Below are positions 6,516-14,828 of a stretch of DNA of 45,122 bases, in pieces (the stretch's first letter is position 1; every line of letters starts with the position of its first letter). Position numbers and translations under genes: made by a program. The notes beneath the pieces are model-generated. The model ran no database searches, was not told the DNA's origin, and was given only the letters and a program-made list of their open reading frames with translations. The DNA is taken from positions 1 through 45,122 of IMG/VR virus record IMGVR_UViG_3300009103_000055. One strand, given 5' to 3'. This DNA comes from a virus.

Positions 6516-6794
6516 ATGAAAATATTCTGCTGTTTAGTCATTTGTGTTACGCTTGTTTTTGGAATGTCAGTGTTTGGTTGTGTTATCACAGTACGTTACC
6601 TACATCAAGACCCAATGTTAGTGGGCTTATTGTTACCTCTAGTGGTAGCCTCATATTTAATTGCGGCGCTGGTGTTTATTGTATTTATTGAATCTTCGTT
6701 ACGTAAATTATACTTTTCTATCAGGCCGGATAATAAGCTAAACAGTAAATCCGGTGCTTCACGTAATCGTACACAAAACCCAATAGTAGGTTAG
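6516..6794 (+). CDS. Two-pass membrane protein (92 aa)
   Basis: The N-terminal hydrophobic segment (CCLVICVTLVFGMSVFG) and a second (LLLPLVVASYLIAALVFIVF) predict two membrane helices. They are followed by a basic cytoplasmic-type tail rich in Arg, Lys, Ser and Asn. The ATG at 6516 is chosen over an upstream GTG at 6507 because the AGGAG ribosome binding site (6503-6507) overlaps that GTG. It is an odd member of a replication operon. It is not an obvious holin because the lysis genes lie elsewhere, and function is unknown. Confidence 0.68.
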   Translation: MKIFCCLVICVTLVFGMSVFGCVITVRYLHQDPMLVGLLLPLVVASYLIAALVFIVFIESSLRKLYFSIRPDNKLNSKSGASRNRTQNPIVG

Positions 6795-6798
6795 AACA

Positions 6799-8025
6799 AT
6801 GGCTAAGCATGCAAAATTAAGTTGTTCCGGCTCAGAGCGTTGGATGACTTGCCCAGGTTCGGTTAAGCTTATCGATGCTCTAGAAGTTCAAGACAAACCT
6901 ACTATCTATGCAGCGATGGGCACAGTGGCTCATGAAATAGGCGAGAGCTGTTTAAAATCTCAAGGTTACCCGGCTGATTTGGAAGGAGCAGTTTTCACAC
7001 AAGACGGTTTTACCATAACTGTAAACAATGAGATGGTAGAAGCTGTTGAGATATACACCGAGTATGTTGAAAGAAACATAACCGAAGCATTAACACAAGC
7101 CGATATAGATCTCAATATGATCGTTGAGCAGTGGTTAGATCTAACATCGCTAGGCGTAGAAGGTTTGGACGGCGGTACTGCTGACTGTATCTTAATAAAT
7201 AAAGAGCACGAGCATATTGAGGTTATTGACTATAAGCATGGGCAAGGTGTGGCGGTTGAAGTAGAAGGTAACACCCAAGCTATGTGTTACGCTATTGGGG
7301 CAATGATAAAGTTAGGTATTGGGGAGCTACATAAGTGGGAAGTGACAATGACCATCGTTCAGCCCCGTAAGCCTCACCCTGATGGTGTTATACGATCCCA
7401 CACCATGAAATCTGAAGATCTGTGGGCCTGGGCTTATGACGAGCTAATACCTAAAGCTAAAATGACACATTTAGACGATGCCCCATTAGGTGCTAGTGAG
7501 AAAGCTTGTAAGTTCTGCCCAGTGGCAACATGTACAGAGCGTAATAAGCGTGTACAAGAAGTAGCCTTAGCTGACTTTGACGAAGTGTCTTCTACATTAC
7601 CAGATCCTAAAATGATGACACCTGAGCAAAAATCATTTATAGCTAAGAATGCTAAAATGATTACAGATTTCATCAAAGCTGTTGAATCCAGCGTCACTGG
7701 TGAGATGGTTAAAGGTTCTGAAGATTATGAAGAAGATTTCAAACTGGTACGTAAAACCACCCGTAGAAAACTGTACGATGAAGCTTTAGACCCTATCGCT
7801 TCACCTTTATTCGACCACTTAAAAGAGGAGGAATTATACGAAAGTAAACCGATAAGCTTAACAGAAATTGAGAAAAAGCTCAAAAAGAAAATAGGTGCTA
7901 AAGATGCTAAATCTGTAATGGAAGAAGTTGCTTTCAAGCCGGAAGGCGAGTTGGTAATGGCCCCGATATCAGATAATCGCAAAGCAGTAGCACCACCAGT
8001 AAAATCAGACTTTGAAAATATTTAA
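6799..8025 (+). CDS. DUF2800 PD-(D/E)XK nuclease, Cas4/RecB-like
   Basis: DUF2800 proteins are phage RecB-family nucleases. The nuclease core shows GGTADCIL near residue 125 and VIDYKHG near 145, the Asp and the D-x-K of the PD-(D/E)XK fold. An early Cys motif (SCSGSERWMTCPGS, residues 8-21) plus ACKFCPVATC near 236-245 is the split 1+3 cysteine arrangement that binds an iron-sulfur cluster in Cas4 and AddB. It is followed by the DUF2815 gene, its usual phage partner, which points to DNA end processing in recombination or replication. Length, 408 aa, is typical. Confidence 0.9.
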   Translation: MAKHAKLSCSGSERWMTCPGSVKLIDALEVQDKPTIYAAMGTVAHEIGESCLKSQGYPADLEGAVFTQDGFTITVNNEMVEAVEIYTEYVERNITEALTQADIDLNMIVEQWLDLTSLGVEGLDGGTADCILINKEHEHIEVIDYKHGQGVAVEVEGNTQAMCYAIGAMIKLGIGELHKWEVTMTIVQPRKPHPDGVIRSHTMKSEDLWAWAYDELIPKAKMTHLDDAPLGASEKACKFCPVATCTERNKRVQEVALADFDEVSSTLPDPKMMTPEQKSFIAKNAKMITDFIKAVESSVTGEMVKGSEDYEEDFKLVRKTTRRKLYDEALDPIASPLFDHLKEEELYESKPISLTEIEKKLKKKIGAKDAKSVMEEVAFKPEGELVMAPISDNRKAVAPPVKSDFENI

Positions 8026-8038
8026 CAGGAAAACAGAA

Positions 8039-8587
8039 ATGAAAGTTATTTTAGAAAATGTTCGTTGCTCATACGTATTCGCCGATAAGCCTAACAAAGA
8101 CGGCAAATATTCTATCCAACCTTTAGTGCCAGAAGGCAGTAAGGCTCACAAGAAGTGCATGAAAGCTGTGGAAACGGCTTTTATTGAAAACTTTGGCGAG
8201 AAAGAATGGAATTCTAAAACACGTAATTCCCGTTACAAGTTGCCTTTGCGTGTTGGTAATGAAGAGCGAGAAGGTGAAGAATATGAAGACGTTATCTTCT
8301 TCAACGCTAATAGTAAGAATAAACCGGGCATTATTAACCGAAACAAAGAAACGGCAATGCCAGAAGACTTGGAAGAGTACTGTTATAGCGGTGCTTACTT
8401 CAATGTCTCTGTTACTTTCTACTCGTTTAAGTCTCAAGAAGGCGGTAAACCGGGTATCGCTGCCGGTTTCAACAACCTTATGCTAGTTAAGAAAGGTGAT
8501 CAGTTAGGCGGGGGCGCTTCAGCCAGTAAGGACTTTGAGGAGTTCGCAGTTGAAGACTTCGACGATGATTTCGAAGACGATATTTAA
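8039..8587 (+). CDS. DUF2815 single-stranded DNA-binding protein
   Basis: DUF2815 proteins have an OB-type fold and act as phage single-stranded DNA-binding proteins. Here 182 residues start MKVILENVRCSYVFADKP and end in a very acidic tail (EEFAVEDFDDDFEDDI), the feature by which SSB proteins recruit replication partners. The ATG at 8039 follows an AACAGGAAAACAGAA leader; an in-frame ATG at 8012 lies inside the DUF2800 gene and lacks such a site. A terminator-like hairpin follows at 8598-8622. Confidence 0.88.
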   Translation: MKVILENVRCSYVFADKPNKDGKYSIQPLVPEGSKAHKKCMKAVETAFIENFGEKEWNSKTRNSRYKLPLRVGNEEREGEEYEDVIFFNANSKNKPGIINRNKETAMPEDLEEYCYSGAYFNVSVTFYSFKSQEGGKPGIAAGFNNLMLVKKGDQLGGGASASKDFEEFAVEDFDDDFEDDI

Positions 8588-8597
8588 TTGATCCCAC

Positions 8598-8622
8598 GGC
8601 CCCGCGTAAGTGGGGTCTTTTT
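8598..8622 (+). terminator. Rho-independent terminator after the DUF2815 gene
   Basis: An 8-bp stem (GGCCCCGC / GTGGGGTC, with two G-T pairs) closes on a GTAA tetraloop and is followed by TCTTTTT. It probably sets a partial stop, keeping the SSB transcript more abundant than the genes that follow. Confidence 0.8.
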
Positions 8623-8640
8623 AATTTTAAGGTTGATAAT

Positions 8641-9195
8641 ATGAATTTCATGATTGATTTTGATACTAGGAAAGTTTTATGTTTCTCAGAAGAAAAAGAA
8701 CCTTTACAAGAATATGTAGATTCTGAAGGTTTGGATATGGCTGTCGCTATAGTTAGCAATGAGGAAGAGCTCGCTTTGCAATTCTCATTCGATGAGCTTA
8801 GTGATTTGGCTGATAATGAATCTGTTGGATTGGAAAATCCTAGTACGGTTGAAATATGGGCACAGTTAGAAGATAACAGCTTGGACTACCACGAGTTCCC
8901 AGATATAGCTGATTTGGATGACCATGTAGCACCAGTTAAGACTAAGAAAACCAGCGCACCTAAACCCAAAGCTGAAAAACCTAAGAAGAGAGCTTCAAGT
9001 TACGAAGGTAAAACTTTCCAAGTGGGTAACGAAGAACCACCCAAAGGTCGGCATACTAAAATAGTTAAGTTTGTTGAGGAAAAAGGCGAAGCTACCTACG
9101 AGGAAATATGCGAGTTTGTGGGCGATTGTAAAGGCGGCCCTCAACAACATGTCAACTGGTCAGCTAAGAAAGGTTTTATACAGGAGGCTTTATGA
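8641..9195 (+). CDS. Hypothetical protein with basic linker and C-terminal helical domain (184 aa)
   Basis: Three parts are visible: an acidic N-terminal region (residues 1-95), a Lys/Pro/Ala-rich linker (KKTSAPKPKAEKPKKRAS, about 101-118) and a C-terminal domain of about 55 residues. The pattern of that last domain (TKIVKFVEEKGEATYEEICEF, then a basic stretch) looks like a winged-helix DNA-binding fold. The stop overlaps the start of the glycosyltransferase as ATGA, so the two are translationally coupled and may work together. No family was recognised, and the winged-helix idea is by eye only. Confidence 0.7.
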   Translation: MNFMIDFDTRKVLCFSEEKEPLQEYVDSEGLDMAVAIVSNEEELALQFSFDELSDLADNESVGLENPSTVEIWAQLEDNSLDYHEFPDIADLDDHVAPVKTKKTSAPKPKAEKPKKRASSYEGKTFQVGNEEPPKGRHTKIVKFVEEKGEATYEEICEFVGDCKGGPQQHVNWSAKKGFIQEAL

Positions 9196-9980
9196 TTGAG
9201 GACTTTACTATCTTCATACCGACTTCTGGTAGAACAGGTAGGCAAACAACATTGCACTCTTTACGCGTTAGCGATGAACTACTGTCTAAAACAATATTAG
9301 TTGTACCAGAAGACGAATACGAAGAGTATGAAGAAGAATACGGTTTAGAAGTAGATGTCTTGGCCTGTAACGCAAAAGGTATAGCCGCTACGCGCCAATA
9401 TATCGTAGATAACTGCGAAACCCCATATCTATTCATGCTAGACGACGACATGGTTTTCTTCAGGCGAGAATTCGAAAGTGTTAAACTGGCTAAAGCAACA
9501 CCTGAAGAATTGGAAGATATGTTCTCTACTTTGTTGTTCTGGTTACAATACGAAGGTTTTCCAATGGTCGGTGTTAGCGCTAGACAAGGTAATAATCATG
9601 TAGAAGAAGATTACCGCGATGTCACCCGGCAAATGAACTTCCATGGTATAAGTGTAGAAGCTTTTAGTAACTACATGCTAGATTATAGCGAAATTGAAGT
9701 TATGGAAGATTTCTATGTACTACTAGATCTATTTACTAAAGGTGGTAAGAACCGTGTGATGTACGAATACTGCTGGAATCAAAGAGGCTCAGGTGCTGAC
9801 GGCGGTTGTAGTTCTTATCGTGATAATGATATGCAATCTAGAGCGGCCAACCAACTAAAAGAAATGTTCCCAGAATTCGTAACCGTTGTGGAGAAGGAAT
9901 CCAAGAGTAGTTGGAAAGGTATGGAGAATAGAACCGATGTACGCGTACAATGGAAAAAAGCTTATGAATCTCACATCTAA
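9192..9980 (+). CDS. TET-associated-type glycosyltransferase (TAGT/GREB-like), putative DNA base modifier
   Basis: The protein is a GT-A type glycosyltransferase. It opens with FTIFIPTSGRTGRQTTLHSL, has VVPEDEYEEY near residue 38, GIAATRQYIV near 65 and the metal-binding MLDDDM with Asp 84-86. This pattern is that of the glycosyltransferases named for their association with TET/JBP oxygenases in phages, which put sugars on hydroxymethylated pyrimidines in DNA. No TET-like oxygenase is seen here. Instead a thymidylate-synthase-family gene follows 12 nt later. The usual GT-A donor is a nucleotide sugar; which sugar cannot be read. A surface-glycan role is the alternative. Confidence 0.75.
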   Translation: MIEDFTIFIPTSGRTGRQTTLHSLRVSDELLSKTILVVPEDEYEEYEEEYGLEVDVLACNAKGIAATRQYIVDNCETPYLFMLDDDMVFFRREFESVKLAKATPEELEDMFSTLLFWLQYEGFPMVGVSARQGNNHVEEDYRDVTRQMNFHGISVEAFSNYMLDYSEIEVMEDFYVLLDLFTKGGKNRVMYEYCWNQRGSGADGGCSSYRDNDMQSRAANQLKEMFPEFVTVVEKESKSSWKGMENRTDVRVQWKKAYESHI

Positions 9981-9992
9981 AGGTACTAAGAA

Positions 9993-11009
9993 ATGAAAGT
10001 AATAAACGCAAGAAACGTAAACGAAGCTTTACAATTAGGTGTAAATTATATATTCCAAGAAGGGGTAACGGTTAATAGTCGTAACGGTATGACATTGGAA
10101 GCACCTACGCCGGTAGCTACTGTTTACCAAAAACCAAACGAGAGAGTCCTTATCGATCCTGTTCGTGACGCTAACCCTTTCTTCCACTTCTTTGAATCTC
10201 TTTGGATTTTAGCTGGCCGTAAGGATGTTGAGTTCTTGACCGAATTCAATAAACAAATGGCTCTTTATTCCGATGACGGTGAGGAATTCAATGCGCCTTA
10301 TGGTTACCGTATGCGTTACGGCGTTAATATAGACAACGATCAGATACTAAACGTAATTAGTATTTTAAACGAAGATAAAGATAGTCGCCAAGCAGTTATT
10401 CAAATATGGGATGAAGCCGATCTGTATAAGAAAACTAAAGATAAAGCGTGCAATATGTCTGTTGTTTTCAAAATTAGAAAAGACAACAAGCTCCATATAA
10501 CTGTTTATAATCGCTCTAATGATATGTTATGGGGAGCTTATGGTGCTAACGTTGTGCAGTTTAGCATGCTCCAGGAATACGTGGCGGCGGCTCTAGATCG
10601 TAAGATAGGAACTTACACTCAAGTCTCCAATTCATACCACGTATACCTAACCGGTAAGGGTGGAGAACTAACTCAGAAAATGAAGGAGCGTCATTTTAAC
10701 CGAGGTATTATTTTTGACCCATATACGACTGACGAAATGGTAAATATGTCTATCGACCCTTACGATTTTGAAGCATTTGATCACGATCTTAGGTTGTTCT
10801 TTGATAGCTATGATGAGGATAGATTAGAAGCCTGTTTAGATAAAACTTATAATTCTCCTTATTTCACAATGCTAGTATTACCTATGCTGAGAACTTTCAG
10901 AACTCACAAGTTAATCGGCCCAGGCGAAGCTTTACGACAATTAGATTCTATCGGCAGTGATGATTGGGCGATTGCTTGTGAACAATGGTTGCGCAACCGG
11001 ATAAAGTAG
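9993..11009 (+). CDS. Thymidylate-synthase-family enzyme, probable pyrimidine hydroxymethylase
   Basis: Core features of thymidylate synthase are present. The catalytic Cys is residue 153 in KACNMSVVFKI, preceded by DSRQAVIQIW. YNRSNDMLWGAYGANVV follows, with Asn 186 aligning by eye with the TS Asn that recognises uracil. In T4 dCMP hydroxymethylase this position is Asp, so uracil is the likelier substrate. The His after the catalytic Cys is replaced by Asn, and Trp residues around the folate site are absent (NAPYGYRMRYG), as in phage hydroxymethylase variants. The product would be hydroxymethyl-dUMP or dTMP. Length is 338 aa. Confidence 0.85.
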   Translation: MKVINARNVNEALQLGVNYIFQEGVTVNSRNGMTLEAPTPVATVYQKPNERVLIDPVRDANPFFHFFESLWILAGRKDVEFLTEFNKQMALYSDDGEEFNAPYGYRMRYGVNIDNDQILNVISILNEDKDSRQAVIQIWDEADLYKKTKDKACNMSVVFKIRKDNKLHITVYNRSNDMLWGAYGANVVQFSMLQEYVAAALDRKIGTYTQVSNSYHVYLTGKGGELTQKMKERHFNRGIIFDPYTTDEMVNMSIDPYDFEAFDHDLRLFFDSYDEDRLEACLDKTYNSPYFTMLVLPMLRTFRTHKLIGPGEALRQLDSIGSDDWAIACEQWLRNRIK

Positions 11010-11017
11010 TTTATAAT
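10989..11017 (+). promoter_or_regulatory. Internal promoter before the HD nucleotidase (predicted)
   Basis: TTGCGC (10989-10994) and TATAAT (11012-11017), a perfect -10, are separated by 17 nt. It overlaps the 3' end of the TS-family gene and would start about 25 nt before the ATG at 11048. Confidence 0.6.
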
Positions 11018-11047
11018 TGAAAACACACTCAAAACAGGAAAACAGAA

Positions 11048-11575
11048 ATGAATATTAACAAACTCAAAACAATCAGGAAAGGTCTTAAAGTTGAGCGCTT
11101 ACATACAATACCTCACGTTCAACCTTATAATAATGGTTTTCATTCTGCTAACGCGGCCTTAATAGCTTTAGAGTTGTGTAAAACTAATAATGTAGATTAT
11201 CATCGAAGTTTTATAATAACTCGATATATGTTACTCCACGATGTTGCAGAAGGTTACACCGGCGATATACCTGCAAACGTTAAGTGGGATAATCCTCATC
11301 TAGCAGGGATGTTAGAAAGTTTGGAAAGAGATTGGGGTAGGGCTAAAGATTTAGATATACCCACTTTACCTGATAACTGTAAAGCTATCTGCAAAGTAGC
11401 CGACCTAGCTGAGCTGGGGTTCTACGCAGTTGATGAGATCAAAATGGGCAATTCCAATATGTATGTTGTTTCTGAGAATGTTATCGATGCTTTAAACAAA
11501 ATTAGCCAGTCTACACGCTTAGAAGGTGTAGACGAACTCATAACTTATATTAAAGGGGGTTCAAGATGGAAGTAA
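11048..11575 (+). CDS. HD-domain 5'-deoxynucleotidase (YfbR-like)
   Basis: The metal-binding HD pattern is complete: His32 (GFHSAN), His64-Asp65 (LLHDVAEG) and a later Asp in CKVADLAEL near residue 120. TGDIP directly after the HD pair and the 175-aa length match YfbR-type enzymes, which remove the phosphate from deoxynucleoside monophosphates. In a phage with a modified base such an enzyme can drain the normal monophosphate so that the modified one is used. It has its own promoter and an AACAGGAAAACAGAA leader. The specific substrate cannot be told from sequence. Confidence 0.85.
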   Translation: MNINKLKTIRKGLKVERLHTIPHVQPYNNGFHSANAALIALELCKTNNVDYHRSFIITRYMLLHDVAEGYTGDIPANVKWDNPHLAGMLESLERDWGRAKDLDIPTLPDNCKAICKVADLAELGFYAVDEIKMGNSNMYVVSENVIDALNKISQSTRLEGVDELITYIKGGSRWK

Positions 11576-11985
11576 ATGATTATCAAGTAGGGGGAGACCA
11601 CTACAATAAACGTAAGTATCAACATTGGGATATGGTTATCGATACCGGTATGCACTATGTCTTAGCTTGCGCTACTAAATACGTTAGCCGCTGGCGTGAT
11701 AAAAATGGTGTTGAAGATTTGCGTAAATGCGCTCAGTACATTAGCAAAGCCGTAGAAAGCAACATATCAGGCTTACCAGCTAACGTTAATGATAAGTATG
11801 AAGAAGTAGATAGGTTCGCAAAACAGCACGATAAGCTATTAGATTCAGAAATCATAAAGTTAATATCTTTTGGTTTTTACGGCGAGGCTACTGACTTACT
11901 AAATGTCACAATTAGAAATATAGAAGCCGGTAGATTATCAGCTCACGGCGAACCGACATCTTCATACACAAATCAGGATAGATAA
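11566..11985 (+). CDS. DUF3310 protein (139 aa)
   Basis: The first 70 residues match the DUF3310 family: QVGGDHYNKRKYQHWDMV, then a helix leading to ATKYVSRWRDKNGVEDLRKC. The family is common in phage nucleotide-metabolism regions, sometimes labelled nucleotide kinase-like, but its activity has not been firmly settled to my knowledge. The last 60 residues are an extra helical tail. The start overlaps the HD gene end by 10 nt, with GGGGG upstream. Its place between a nucleotidase and dCTP deaminase supports a nucleotide-pool role. Confidence 0.8.
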   Translation: MEVNDYQVGGDHYNKRKYQHWDMVIDTGMHYVLACATKYVSRWRDKNGVEDLRKCAQYISKAVESNISGLPANVNDKYEEVDRFAKQHDKLLDSEIIKLISFGFYGEATDLLNVTIRNIEAGRLSAHGEPTSSYTNQDR

Positions 11986-11986
11986 A

Positions 11987-12532
11987 ATGTCATTAATTAG
12001 TTATAACGGTTTAGTAAAATTGGTAGAACAAGGTGTAATCGACGCACCGATGGAAAATATTAACGGCGCATCGATAGATATCACTTTGGATGATATTATT
12101 ATGATGGAGAACGTACCAGGGGCTTACGGGCCGGTAAACCTTAAAGAAAAAGAAACCATTTGTATGGATGAATGTAATATTGCTCATCGCACTATTACGT
12201 TACCTCCTGGAGAGTTTATACTAGCTAGTTCCAGGGAAACTTTCAATCTTCCCAATAATATTGCGGCTGAGTACAAGCTTAAAAGTTCCTTAGCACGTTC
12301 AGGTCTTCAGCACTTATTAGCAGGTTGGGCAGACCCTAGTTGGAATAACAGTAAATTGACCTTGGAGCTTAAGAATATAACTCGGTCACATTATTTACAA
12401 CTGGAACCAGGTATGAAGATAGGCCAGATGGTTTTCTGGGAATGCGAACCTGTACCAGAAGAACACGGTTATGCTTCCAAAGGGCAATATAACAACCAAA
12501 AATCTGTAACGGCTAGTAAAGGTGTAAGATGA
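11987..12532 (+). CDS. dcd: dCTP deaminase / dUTPase-fold protein
   Basis: The protein matches the dCTP deaminase family. LPPGEFILASSRETF is followed by KLKSSLARSGLQHLLAGWADPSW, with Ser/Arg positions of the nucleotide pocket, and by TLELKN, whose Glu is the general base. Then comes LEPGMKIGQMVFW. The reaction is dCTP to dUTP, or to dUMP in bifunctional members. The bacterial Arg before SSLAR is Lys here. The product feeds dUMP to a thymidylate-synthase-type enzyme, in line with the gene at 9993. It is coupled by ATGA to the DNA polymerase. Confidence 0.87.
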   Translation: MSLISYNGLVKLVEQGVIDAPMENINGASIDITLDDIIMMENVPGAYGPVNLKEKETICMDECNIAHRTITLPPGEFILASSRETFNLPNNIAAEYKLKSSLARSGLQHLLAGWADPSWNNSKLTLELKNITRSHYLQLEPGMKIGQMVFWECEPVPEEHGYASKGQYNNQKSVTASKGVR

Positions 12533-14370
12533 CAAAAGGCGTAGTTGTGTACGACGTAGAGTGCTATATCAACTACGTCCTTATTAAGTTCAAAAACCTG
12601 CAAAGCGGTAAGATTGCGGGTTTTGAAATGTTCCATGATTCACAAATAGAGATAGGTAAAATCCTATGGATTCTTAATAATTACACATGCGTCACCTTCA
12701 ACGGTATTAAGTACGATTCTGTTATAGTCGATGCTCTTGTAGCCGGTTATAATAACAAAACTATCAAGGCTATATCTGATGATCTTATTGTTGAAAACAA
12801 ACAACCTTGGATGGTAAGAAGAGATTATAATATCGAGGAATTAGACTACGATCATATTGACTTGATGGAAGTAGCCCCTCTTAAGGCTTCTCTTAAGTTG
12901 TACGGTGGTAGGTTGCATTCTGAGAAGCTACAAGACCTACCTATAGAACCTTCAGCCGTAGTAACCAGAGAAGAAGCTGATCTCCTAGATAGGTATTGCG
13001 ATAACGACTTAGCAGTTACTGAAATGATGTTCAACCATCTAAAAGGGGAAATTGAACTACGCGCTAAAATGTCTGAAGAATACGGCGTTGATTTAAGATC
13101 CAAATCCGATGCTCAAATCGCTGAGGCGGTTATACGTAACGAACTGGAAATTAAGTACGGCAAGCAACCCAAACGCCCTAAGATAGCAGTAGGTACGCAA
13201 TATAACTATAAAGCGCCGCATAATTTACACTTTAAAAATCCAGTGTTAAAAGATTTGTTTGAGCAATATACGAACAGACCTTTCGTAGTTAGTAAGAGCG
13301 GACATGCTGAATTTGAATTTGAGATAAGGGAAGAGGATCGTAATAAGAAAGGGGTGTTGCCCGATTCTAAGAAAAAGCTAAAATTCCAAATAGGTTCCAC
13401 TACGTATACCGCTGGGGTTGGGGGATTACATAGTTGTGAGAAGAAATCACGCCACACCAATGATAATTGTATACTTAGGGATTACGACGTGGCTAGTTAT
13501 TACCCGCGTATTATCCTTAATAACGAACTGTACCCCAAGCATATAGGTAGGGAATTCTTATCTATCTATAATTCCATAGTTAACAGGAGGCTAAAAGCCA
13601 AGAAAGAAGGCGATAAAATTACAAATGAAAGTTTGAAAATTACCATTAACGGTTCTTTCGGCAAGTTCGGTAATAAATGGTCATGTATATACTCACCAGA
13701 TTTAATGATGCAAGTGACTATCACTGGGCAACTTAGTTTGATAATGCTGATAGAGAAGTTAGAAGATGCTGGTATCCAGGTTGTTAGTGCTAATACCGAT
13801 GGTATCGTAACCAAAATACCTTACGAACTAGAAAGCTTAGCTGAGGAAATAACTTCAGATTGGGAATTTGAAACTGGTTATGATTTAGAAGGTACGGATT
13901 ACCTGAGCCTTAATAGTAGGGATGTGAATAACTACATAGCTGTTAAAGAATCAGGGTGTAAAGGTAAGGGCGCGTATTCAGATAAAAGTGACCACTTCTA
14001 CATGCTTAGGAGTAATCCAACTTCTGATATATGCGTAGAAGCTGTTAAGGAGTTTTTATCAAATAAAATACCATTGGAAAAAACTATCAGGGGATGTGGC
14101 GATATAAGGAAATTTTTAACTCTTAGGACGGTTAATGGCGGGGCTATTAAGGATAACGTGTTGTTAGGTAAGGCTATCCGCTGGTATTATGGGGCGCATG
14201 AACTCGATGCTATCTATTATAAAACTAGCGGCAATAAAGTTCCTAAATCTGACGGCGGCGTACCTATTATGGACCTACCTAAAAACTTACCTGGAGATTT
14301 AGATTACGAGTACTATGTGGATAACGCTAGATCTATATTAAAAGACATAGGTTATAAAATAACAATATAA
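12529..14370 (+). CDS. Family B DNA polymerase, compact phage type (613 aa)
   Basis: Both activities are visible. The 3'-5' exonuclease has Exo I YDVEC (Asp9, Glu11), Exo II TFNGIKYDS near residue 63 and Exo III YCDNDLAVTE near 155. The polymerase has motif A RDYDVASYYPR near 317, motif B LKITINGSFGKFG near 370 and motif C SANTDGI near 421, where the usual D-T-D is N-T-D. The protein is shorter than cellular family B enzymes. No terminal protein gene is evident, so priming probably comes from the primase-helicase. Confidence 0.93.
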   Translation: MTKGVVVYDVECYINYVLIKFKNLQSGKIAGFEMFHDSQIEIGKILWILNNYTCVTFNGIKYDSVIVDALVAGYNNKTIKAISDDLIVENKQPWMVRRDYNIEELDYDHIDLMEVAPLKASLKLYGGRLHSEKLQDLPIEPSAVVTREEADLLDRYCDNDLAVTEMMFNHLKGEIELRAKMSEEYGVDLRSKSDAQIAEAVIRNELEIKYGKQPKRPKIAVGTQYNYKAPHNLHFKNPVLKDLFEQYTNRPFVVSKSGHAEFEFEIREEDRNKKGVLPDSKKKLKFQIGSTTYTAGVGGLHSCEKKSRHTNDNCILRDYDVASYYPRIILNNELYPKHIGREFLSIYNSIVNRRLKAKKEGDKITNESLKITINGSFGKFGNKWSCIYSPDLMMQVTITGQLSLIMLIEKLEDAGIQVVSANTDGIVTKIPYELESLAEEITSDWEFETGYDLEGTDYLSLNSRDVNNYIAVKESGCKGKGAYSDKSDHFYMLRSNPTSDICVEAVKEFLSNKIPLEKTIRGCGDIRKFLTLRTVNGGAIKDNVLLGKAIRWYYGAHELDAIYYKTSGNKVPKSDGGVPIMDLPKNLPGDLDYEYYVDNARSILKDIGYKITI

Positions 14371-14385
14371 TTTTAGTAAAAACAC

Positions 14386-14414
14386 TTGCTTTATCGTAAA
14401 GTATAAACCATAAT
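14386..14414 (+). promoter_or_regulatory. Strong promoter of a stand-alone gene (predicted)
   Basis: TTGCTT (14386-14391) and CATAAT (14409-14414) are separated by 17 nt. The layout is nearly the same as the early promoter at 5488. It lies in the gap after the polymerase gene and would start near 14421. Confidence 0.6.
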
Positions 14415-14466
14415 GAAATCTCAACTGACACCTTTGGTCGGGATCAAACTAAACAGGAATATTAAA

Positions 14467-14805
14467 ATGACAGAAAATGTAAAAGTATCAAAAACAGAAG
14501 AACTTAAGCAAATCCAAGCGCAAGCAAAAGAAGCTCGTGAGCGTGCCAAGGCTATCAAAGCTGAGTTAGATGCAGGTAAAGAAGATCGTAAGAAAGCTCG
14601 TAAAGACTTAGCTCAAGCTCGTAAAAATATCGATACTTCAAAATCTACTCTGCGCGGCCTAACTGCCCAAACTTACAATTCTATTAAGTCTGGTGATTCA
14701 GACGCTGTTAAAGATCTTGCTAACGAGATCATGGAAGCAGCTACCGCTCTAGTCGGCGCATTAGGCGTAGCTGCCGAAGCGATTGAAGAAATTGAAGGTT
14801 TATAG
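14467..14805 (+). CDS. Small helical, charged protein with its own promoter and terminator (112 aa)
   Basis: The sequence is almost wholly helical. A Lys/Glu/Ala-rich coiled coil (ELKQIQAQAKEARERAK, then QARKNIDTSKSTLRGL) is followed by a second helical hairpin (IMEAATALVGALGVAAEAIEEI). The ATG at 14467 has AACAGG upstream and is preferred over an upstream in-frame ATG near the -10 box. Codon use looks smoother than in its neighbours (GCT, CGT, AAA), which with its own promoter and terminator suggests high expression. No family was recognised; a DNA-coating or histone-like role is a guess. Confidence 0.75.
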   Translation: MTENVKVSKTEELKQIQAQAKEARERAKAIKAELDAGKEDRKKARKDLAQARKNIDTSKSTLRGLTAQTYNSIKSGDSDAVKDLANEIMEAATALVGALGVAAEAIEEIEGL

Positions 14806-14828
14806 TTTCCCTTGTAAAGCAGTACTTT

